From positions 1-10,806 of the forward strand of contig CAJBPC010000548.1 in NCBI GenBank assembly GCA_903957405.1: 10,806 bases of DNA. Direction: 5' to 3'. The translations under genes were made by a program, and so were the position numbers. Source of the stretch: an uncultured bacterium. GTDB taxonomy: Bacteria; Bacteroidota; Bacteroidia; Chitinophagales; Chitinophagaceae. The notes under the pieces were generated by a model that made no database searches, was not told the DNA's origin, and worked only from the letters and a program-made list of their open reading frames with translations. How positions within the stretch are numbered: position 1 is the stretch's first letter; each line of letters opens with the position of its first letter. This document shows positions 6,318-10,806 of the stretch, piece by piece.

Positions 6318-7036
6318 GCTTCATCACCCATGGAGATGCCGTTCACATCACCTCGAACAGAGATGAGCAGTCCACTCGACTTCCCGCATACCCACCAGCC
6401 ACATACCATACCGCGACGGGACTGACCGCTTTCCCAAAGGATGCGGATGCCGGCGGTACCTGGATCGCAATGCATGAATGCGGTCGGGCCGTTGTACTGC
6501 TCAATGGTGGATTCATAAACCATCGGCATACGCCGCCCTATCGAAAAAGCAGAGGGCTGATACTCCTCGACCTGATTGCCGCGGACGATCCGGCCGGACT
6601 TTTCGCTGAGATGGACCTTCCCGGAATAGAACCTTTCACGACCGTCGTCTGGGCAAACGAAAAGCTCTTCGAATGCAGGTGGGACGGCATCGGCACACAT
6701 GTCTCCGAACTGGATCCAGCCCTTCCCCGCATCTGGTCTTCCGCTACGCTCTATGATGCTTCGGTTATGCGTAAGCGTGAGTCGTGGTTCGGCGAATGGA
6801 TTCGGCGGAATCCCCAGCCTTCGGGATACGATATCATCCGTTTTCACCAATCGGCAGGGGATGGCGATCCGAACAACGACCTGCTCATGGATCGCGGCGG
6901 ACGGCTATCCACCGTGAGCATCACAGCCATCGACATCAGACGCGATGCCGGCAGCATGAGCTATCATGACATCCGCAGCGGTGCGATCCACAACCTTCAA
7001 CTGGATTTCAGAAAACATACCACACAGCAAGGATGA
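6305..7036 (+). CDS. NRDE (TANGO2) family protein
   Basis: This 243-residue protein belongs to the NRDE/TANGO2 family. It begins with MC, so methionine removal would expose Cys as an N-terminal nucleophile, as in the Ntn-hydrolase fold. The namesake motif N18-R19-D20-E21 follows. The next conserved block is FPKDADAGGTWIAM with GRAVVLLNG about 10 residues later. Length is close to that expected for bacterial members. Eukaryotic TANGO2 has been linked to heme handling; the bacterial role is not settled, and a hydrolase or amidase activity is only an inference from the N-terminal Cys. The ATG lies 13 bases inside the DinB gene, and its stop overlaps the ATP-grasp start as ATGA, indicating co-translation of the three genes. 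Confidence 0.9.
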   Translation: MCTVSFITHGDAVHITSNRDEQSTRLPAYPPATYHTATGLTAFPKDADAGGTWIAMHECGRAVVLLNGGFINHRHTPPYRKSRGLILLDLIAADDPAGLFAEMDLPGIEPFTTVVWANEKLFECRWDGIGTHVSELDPALPRIWSSATLYDASVMRKRESWFGEWIRRNPQPSGYDIIRFHQSAGDGDPNNDLLMDRGGRLSTVSITAIDIRRDAGSMSYHDIRSGAIHNLQLDFRKHTTQQG

Positions 7037-8097
7037 AAACCCTGGATGAACTCACTCACCGGCCTTTTTTCGTCCGGCTCTTCAACTGGGAATACTGGTC
7101 GTTCCTGGCAGTTTACGGCTGGGTGATGCCTTACTGGATATGGCTGGCCATCAAGAGCCGTTCGTTCTTCTTCTTCAACGCATCAAATCCCTCGATAGAG
7201 AACGGCGGACTGCTCAACGAATCAAAAAAAGACATACACGCCATCCTGCCAGCAGACCTCTATCCCCGCACAGAACATTTCGGGACCGGGATCGATGTCG
7301 ATGCCGTTTGGAGGACGATCTCCGACAGGGGATTTCTGTTCCCTTTGATAGGGAAACCAGACATCGGAGGAAAGGGGCGGGGCGTGAAAAAGCTGCATGA
7401 CCGAAAGGAACTGGACCATTACGCATCAAACGCCGTGCTCGATTTTCACATCCAGGAGTATGTCCCTTTTGAATGTGAAGTCGGGATCTTCTACTACCGC
7501 TATCCGGGGGCGGTCAAGGGAAAAGTGACCGGTGTGGTCCGAAAGGAGTTCCTTAAAGTTTGCGGCAATGGGGTTTGCAACATACTGGAGCTGCTGTCAG
7601 CGGACCGCAGGGGTATCATGCATGTGGACAAGATCGCAAAGTTGCTCGGCGACGGGGCGCAAAGGATCCCCGCATCGGGCGAGGTCGTTACGGTGTCGCC
7701 GATCGGGAACCATGCCCGCGGTGCATTGTTCCTGGATGATTCCCATCTGGTGGATGCGGCCCTGGAGCAGAGGATGGACATGATCGCGGACGAGATACCG
7801 GATTTTTATTTCGGCAGGCTCGACATACGCTTCCGGGAATGGGAGGCTTTCAAACGCGGCGAGGATTTTGTCGTCATCGAGGTCAATGGTGCCGGCGCGG
7901 AGCCCACACACATGTACGACCCCAGGCACAACATCCTCTTTGCATGGAAGGAGATCATACGGCATTGGGACATTCTGCAGCGGGTCAGCCGGATGAATCA
8001 CGATAGAGGCGTACCTTACCTCGGTTTCCGGCAGGGTATCTCGGTCTTTCGCAGGGAGAAGCAGATCTCTGCAAGGCTGGCGGCCATGCCGGAATAG
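7033..8097 (+). CDS. ATP-grasp ligase-like protein with hydrophobic N-terminus (D-Ala-D-Ala-ligase-like)
   Basis: The 354-residue protein has an ATP-grasp C-terminal part: a likely nucleotide-binding lysine in LIGKPDIGGKGRG (K108), a glutamate-rich strand in QEYVPFECEVGIFYY (141-155), GRLDIRF (261-267), and a metal-binding segment VIEVNGAGAEPTHMYDP (281-297) with the E-x-N pattern. ATP-grasp enzymes join a carboxylate to an amine or thiol through an acyl-phosphate. The N-terminus is unusual: residues ~18-50 are very aromatic and hydrophobic (WEYWSF, YGWVMPYWIWLAI, RSFFFFNASNP), suggesting one membrane-associated helix. From memory this architecture marks a Bacteroidota group often auto-named D-alanine--D-alanine ligase. 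The real Ddl would normally sit in a cell-wall context, so that name is doubtful and the substrate is unknown. It starts within the stop of the NRDE gene (ATGA). Confidence 0.85.
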   Translation: MKTLDELTHRPFFVRLFNWEYWSFLAVYGWVMPYWIWLAIKSRSFFFFNASNPSIENGGLLNESKKDIHAILPADLYPRTEHFGTGIDVDAVWRTISDRGFLFPLIGKPDIGGKGRGVKKLHDRKELDHYASNAVLDFHIQEYVPFECEVGIFYYRYPGAVKGKVTGVVRKEFLKVCGNGVCNILELLSADRRGIMHVDKIAKLLGDGAQRIPASGEVVTVSPIGNHARGALFLDDSHLVDAALEQRMDMIADEIPDFYFGRLDIRFREWEAFKRGEDFVVIEVNGAGAEPTHMYDPRHNILFAWKEIIRHWDILQRVSRMNHDRGVPYLGFRQGISVFRREKQISARLAAMPE

Positions 8098-8134
8098 CGT
8101 GTATGCGTCAACGTTACTTATATTTTCTTTAGAT

Positions 8135-8815
8135 ATGCGGTTGCGTCATTTCACAAAGCTCTTCATCACGGGGATGTCGATCAGCTTCATGGGCACACTC
8201 CCGCTCGGCACACTCAACGTGTCGGCCATGCAGATATCTGTGAGCGACGGCATGAAACCTGCATTCCTGTTCGCCATAGGGGCGATGTTTGTGGAGATCG
8301 CCTATGTGCGGATATCCCTCTCCGCAATGGACTGGGTGCGCCGGCATGATCGACTGTTCCGTTGGCTGGAGCGGGCCACGCTCGCGATCATCGCTGCGCT
8401 GGCGGTTGCCAGCTTCATTGCAGCGGGCAGGCCCTCCGGGGCGGAGAAGCATGCGATCCTTTCCGATTCAATGCCCCGGTTCCTTCTGGGTATGCTGATG
8501 AGTGCGGTGAATCCCCTTCAAATACCTTTCTGGTTCGGTTGGAGTTCCGTGTTGTTCACCCGCGGCATATTGGGTACCGGGCCAGTGGATCGGAATATCT
8601 ATATTTCCGGGATAGGGACCGGCACTTGCATCGGGTTCGGGGTATTCATCCTCGGCGGTCGTTGGGTGGCCGAACGCATTGGCGATAACCAGCGTGTGGT
8701 GCACATCGTGGTGGGGATCCTGTTCGCATTGACGGCCGTCCTTATGGCAGGCAGGATGATGCGGAAGCGAAAGACCGGTGCCGGTGATGCGGGACAGTCA
8801 GCCGGAGGGCATTGA
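8135..8815 (+). CDS. LysE-family exporter (amino-acid-type translocator)
   Basis: The protein is 226 residues from the ATG at 8135, with about six hydrophobic segments (near 8-30, 42-62, 80-98, 115-140, 155-176 and 188-207), the LysE/RhtB/ArgO arrangement. Diagnostic motifs are the PLGTLN loop (23-28) in the first helix and NPLQIPFWFGW (126-136) in the fourth. Members export amino acids or small derivatives across the inner membrane. The C-terminus is basic then glycine-rich (RKRKTGAGDAGQSAGGH). The frame can be extended to a GTG at 8099, two bases after the ATP-grasp stop. The ATG is preferred because the extra 12 residues are not family-like and 8135 gives the usual short basic N-terminus. 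It closes the four-gene run and is convergent with the iron-sulfur gene at 8891. The exported substrate cannot be read from sequence. Confidence 0.87.
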   Translation: MRLRHFTKLFITGMSISFMGTLPLGTLNVSAMQISVSDGMKPAFLFAIGAMFVEIAYVRISLSAMDWVRRHDRLFRWLERATLAIIAALAVASFIAAGRPSGAEKHAILSDSMPRFLLGMLMSAVNPLQIPFWFGWSSVLFTRGILGTGPVDRNIYISGIGTGTCIGFGVFILGGRWVAERIGDNQRVVHIVVGILFALTAVLMAGRMMRKRKTGAGDAGQSAGGH

Positions 8816-8868
8816 TCGCATGGTCAACGCTTTGGCAAGACCGCGGTCGACGGCTGTCTGCATATATT

Positions 8869-8891
8869 TCTCATTCCGAGATGCTCTTTTT
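8869..8891 (+). terminator. Weak terminator-like hairpin after the LysE gene
   Basis: TCTC (8869-8872) can pair with GAGA (8878-8881) across a 5-base loop, and TGCTC then TTTTT (8887-8891) follow. The stem is only 4 bp and the T-run is not directly adjacent, so this is a weak candidate in the 75-base convergent gap. Confidence 0.2.
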
Positions 8892-10213
8892 CATCCGTCT
8901 GTCGTCCACTTTGTACGGTCATCCGGTGAGAACTTCCAGGGTGCGAAATTGTTCTCCACATTTCCGAACATCATCGTCCATTCCTGCGGGGCGTTGCTCT
9001 CTTCCATCACCAGGTAGCGGCGCATGGATACGATGATCTCCATGGGGCTGATGCTCACGGGGCATTCTTCCACACAGGCGTTGCAGGTTGTGCAGGCACG
9101 AAGTTCCTCTTCAGAAATGTAGTCCCGCAACAGGCTCTTTCCATCGTCTTTGAAGTCGCCGTGCTTGCTGATATTTTTACCCACTTCCTCCATCCGGTCG
9201 CGGGTGTCCATCATGATCTTCCTGGGTGAAAGCTTCTTGCCTGTCTGGTTGGCGGGACATGCGGCACTGCATCTTCCGCATTCTGTGCAGGCGTAAGCAT
9301 CCAGCAGATTCTTCCAGCTGAGGTCGGTCACATCCTTTGCGCCGAATCTTTTCGGTGCTTCCTCCGTCTCAGCGGTAGGCGCTGACTCGGGATGCATCGC
9401 ATACAGGACCTCTCTTTGGATCTCAGGCATGTTCACCATCTTTCCAGGAGCGTCCAGTCGTGCATAGTATGCATTGGGGAATGCCAGCAGGATATGCAGA
9501 TGCTTCGACCAGGGAAGGTAGTTGAGGAAGGCAAAGATGCCGGCGATGTGCAGCCACCAGCACGTGCGTTCCAATGCGACAAGCCCGCTGTCACCCATTG
9601 CCTGCAGCAGCGGATGGAGCCATGAGGATACGATGAAGTTGCCCGTCATATGGGCGGAATACCCGCCATGCCCCCTTTGTTGCAGCATGGTGTCTGATGC
9701 GTTCATGAACAGGAAAAGGCTCATCAACACCACCTCTGTGACCAGGATATAGTTGGCGTCGCTGCGGGGCCACCCGTCCAGGTCTGTGCTGCTGAACCGC
9801 TTGAGGCGGATGATGTTCCGTCGGATGTAAAATACGATGCACACGATGAGCACCCCGAGGGCCAGGAACTCGAAGGCATTTATGAGCACCCCGTAGGCGC
9901 CGCCAAGAGGTCCGGCGAACAGACGATGTGTTCCCAATGCACCGTCCAGCACGATCTCCAGCACTTCCAGATTGATGATGATGAAACCGGCATAGATCAC
10001 AAGATGCATCACGGCCACCAGCGGGTTCCGGAACATCTTCTTCTGCCCGATCGCCAGCAATAGCATGTTGCGCCATCTTTCCGGTTTCCGGTCACTCAGG
10101 TCCAGGTCCCTTCCGAGGAGGATATTCCTCCTGATCTCCATGATCTTTCGAGAAAAGAACCACAGCGAGAAGGCGGTCAGTATGACAAAGGCGATTTGTT
10201 GTATGATTTGCAT
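8891..10213 (-). CDS. Membrane-anchored two-[4Fe-4S] oxidoreductase subunit (HdrC/GlpC/NarI-like)
   Basis: This 440-residue protein has an N-terminal membrane part of about five helices (near 5-22, 66-90, 106-131, 155-172 and 217-235), resembling NarI/HdrE-type quinone-facing cytochrome subunits. Several histidines within or near helices (H70, H200, H222, H238, H240) could ligate heme. The cytoplasmic C-terminus has two classical ferredoxin motifs: C309, C312, C315, C319 (CTECGRCSAACP) and C374, C377, C380, C384 (CTTCNACVEECP), each expected to bind [4Fe-4S]. The protein would move electrons between the quinone pool and a CCG-domain partner, best matched by the protein at 4890-5666. It lacks any CCG domain, so it needs a separate catalytic half. 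The start ATG at 10213 gives a natural membrane N-terminus; no Shine-Dalgarno is seen. It diverges from the phosphoribosyltransferase across 69 bases. Confidence 0.9.
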   Translation of the reverse strand: MQIIQQIAFVILTAFSLWFFSRKIMEIRRNILLGRDLDLSDRKPERWRNMLLLAIGQKKMFRNPLVAVMHLVIYAGFIIINLEVLEIVLDGALGTHRLFAGPLGGAYGVLINAFEFLALGVLIVCIVFYIRRNIIRLKRFSSTDLDGWPRSDANYILVTEVVLMSLFLFMNASDTMLQQRGHGGYSAHMTGNFIVSSWLHPLLQAMGDSGLVALERTCWWLHIAGIFAFLNYLPWSKHLHILLAFPNAYYARLDAPGKMVNMPEIQREVLYAMHPESAPTAETEEAPKRFGAKDVTDLSWKNLLDAYACTECGRCSAACPANQTGKKLSPRKIMMDTRDRMEEVGKNISKHGDFKDDGKSLLRDYISEEELRACTTCNACVEECPVSISPMEIIVSMRRYLVMEESNAPQEWTMMFGNVENNFAPWKFSPDDRTKWTTDG

Positions 10214-10230
10214 GGCTTGGATTAGTTTTG
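10199..10230 (+). promoter_or_regulatory. Bacteroidota-type promoter for the phosphoribosyltransferase (TTG ... TAGTTTTG)
   Basis: TAGTTTTG (10223-10230) matches TAnnTTTG exactly. A TTG at 10199-10201, with a TTTG just before it, lies 21 bases upstream, close to the usual -33/-7 spacing. The implied start is near 10236, giving a leader of about 45 bases. The -33 part lies within the first codons of the divergent iron-sulfur gene. This is the most complete promoter match in the window. Confidence 0.5.
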
Positions 10231-10245
10231 CATGGACGGAATCCG

Positions 10246-10258
10246 ATACGTCCCGTAT
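10246..10258 (+). repeat. Small inverted repeat ATACG-TCC-CGTAT in the phosphoribosyltransferase leader
   Basis: A perfect 5-bp inverted repeat with a 3-base spacer lies between the predicted transcription start and the ATG at 10283. It could be a small hairpin or an operator half-site pair; its size does not exclude chance. Confidence 0.25.
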
Positions 10259-10282
10259 TCAACAGACTGAAGTTACGCAAAG

Positions 10283-10777
10283 ATGGAAAAAAAACACATC
10301 CTTACCGGAGCGCATGCTGCAATGAAGCTTCGCCGCATGGCTTATGAAATCCTTGAGGAGAATCCCGACGAAGCCGAGATCATTCTCGCCGGTATCCTCG
10401 ACAGCGGCCTTGTCGTGGCGACACAACTGAAATCGATCCTCTCGCAGATCTCCGCGAAGCAGGTTCATCTGATTTCGATCCGCATGGATAAGCAACACCC
10501 CTCAGAGATCATCGTAGATGCGCCGATGGATTTTGACGGAAGGACCATCATCCTGGTCGATGATGTGACCAACAGCGGAAAGACGCTCCTCTATGCCCTC
10601 AAGCCTTTTTTGGAATGCTATCCGAAGAAGATACAGACGCTTGTGCTGGTGGAGCGGAGCCATAAGGCATATCCCATCCATCCGGATTATGTGGGCCTGC
10701 GTCTCGCGACCACCTTGCTCGACCATGTGTGTGTGGAATATGAAGGCGGGGAGATCACGGGTGCCTTCATGAAATGA
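10283..10777 (+). CDS. PyrR-like phosphoribosyltransferase
   Basis: This 164-residue type I phosphoribosyltransferase shows the PRPP-binding loop at residues 89-101 (IILVDDVTNSGKT), preceded by a strand and helix of the Rossmann-like core (EIILAGILDSGLVVA, 32-46). The C-terminal LVLVERSHKAYPIHPDYVGLRLATTL resembles the PyrR/uracil-PRTase hood, where PyrR-type proteins have a conserved valine/arginine/aspartate pattern. PyrR proteins can salvage uracil and bind pyr mRNA in Firmicutes. In Bacteroidota this small family is common but poorly characterised, so no gene symbol is given. No pyr gene is nearby to support a pyrimidine role. The ATG follows a plausible promoter. The stop lies 7 bases before a possible gene end on the other strand. 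Confidence 0.88.
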   Translation: MEKKHILTGAHAAMKLRRMAYEILEENPDEAEIILAGILDSGLVVATQLKSILSQISAKQVHLISIRMDKQHPSEIIVDAPMDFDGRTIILVDDVTNSGKTLLYALKPFLECYPKKIQTLVLVERSHKAYPIHPDYVGLRLATTLLDHVCVEYEGGEITGAFMK

Positions 10778-10783
10778 AACGCG

Positions 10784-10806
10784 TTAGAAATAGAGCAGAT
10801 AAGCCC
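10784..10806 (-). CDS. Possible C-terminal tip of a further minus-strand gene (partial, very tentative)
   Basis: On the minus strand one frame entering from the right edge reads AYLLYF then TAA at 10786-10784. A final strand of alternating residues ending in Phe is the usual C-terminal signature of outer-membrane beta-barrel proteins. Six residues are far too few to identify a gene; this is noted because the gap to the convergent phosphoribosyltransferase would be only 6 bases. Confidence 0.2.

Noticed and set aside
8839..8851. Palindromes GACCGCGGTC and GTCGAC between the LysE and iron-sulfur genes.
   Set aside because: They have no loop and no T-tract, so they are not a terminator; short self-complementary sites are expected in GC-rich DNA.
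1..10806. CRISPR arrays, insertion sequences, phage genes or defence systems.
   Set aside because: No regular repeats, transposase, integrase, nuclease or toxin-antitoxin motifs were seen on either strand.

Overview
The window looks like chromosomal DNA of a Bacteroidota bacterium, possibly of the Chitinophagaceae/Sphingobacteriales side. That placement is inference from protein style: an outer-membrane beta-barrel receptor with a carboxypeptidase-regulatory-like N-terminus, a MiaB with the Bacteroidota-type long N-terminus, a small conserved protein I know only from this phylum, TAnnTTTG promoter boxes, and few Shine-Dalgarno sequences. I see no insertion sequence, phage gene, CRISPR array, rRNA or intact tRNA.

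Layout. Positions 1-1477 (minus) hold nearly all of miaB, the tRNA-A37 methylthiotransferase, cut at the left edge just before its stop. A 370-base divergent intergenic region follows. It carries a structured miaB leader, a promoter box and a terminator-like hairpin with no obvious owner. Positions 1848-4352 (plus) encode an outer-membrane beta-barrel receptor. It meets head-on, with an 11-base overlap, a minus-strand pair: a small conserved protein (4342-4851) downstream of a double-CCG-domain iron-sulfur protein (4890-5666).

From 5718 to 8815 (plus) lies a tight four-gene run: a DinB-fold protein, an NRDE/TANGO2-family protein, an ATP-grasp ligase-like protein and a LysE-type exporter. The first three overlap by 13 and 4 bases, and the fourth follows at once. 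On the minus strand behind it (8891-10213) is a membrane-anchored two-[4Fe-4S] protein. It looks like the natural redox partner of the CCG protein, so the four-gene run separates the two halves of a HdrD/GlpC/LutA-like electron-transfer module. Divergent from it is a PyrR-like phosphoribosyltransferase (10283-10777). The last bases may hold the extreme C-terminus of another minus-strand gene.

Functional reading. The two iron-sulfur proteins plus the small conserved protein probably form one respiratory or oxidoreductase unit. The most open question is the DinB-NRDE-ATP-grasp-LysE cassette. Its parts (possible thiol-transferase fold, possible N-terminal-nucleophile hydrolase, ligase, amino-acid-type exporter) would suit a pathway that makes, modifies and exports a small amino-acid or thiol conjugate. 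This is a hypothesis; the sequence does not name a substrate.
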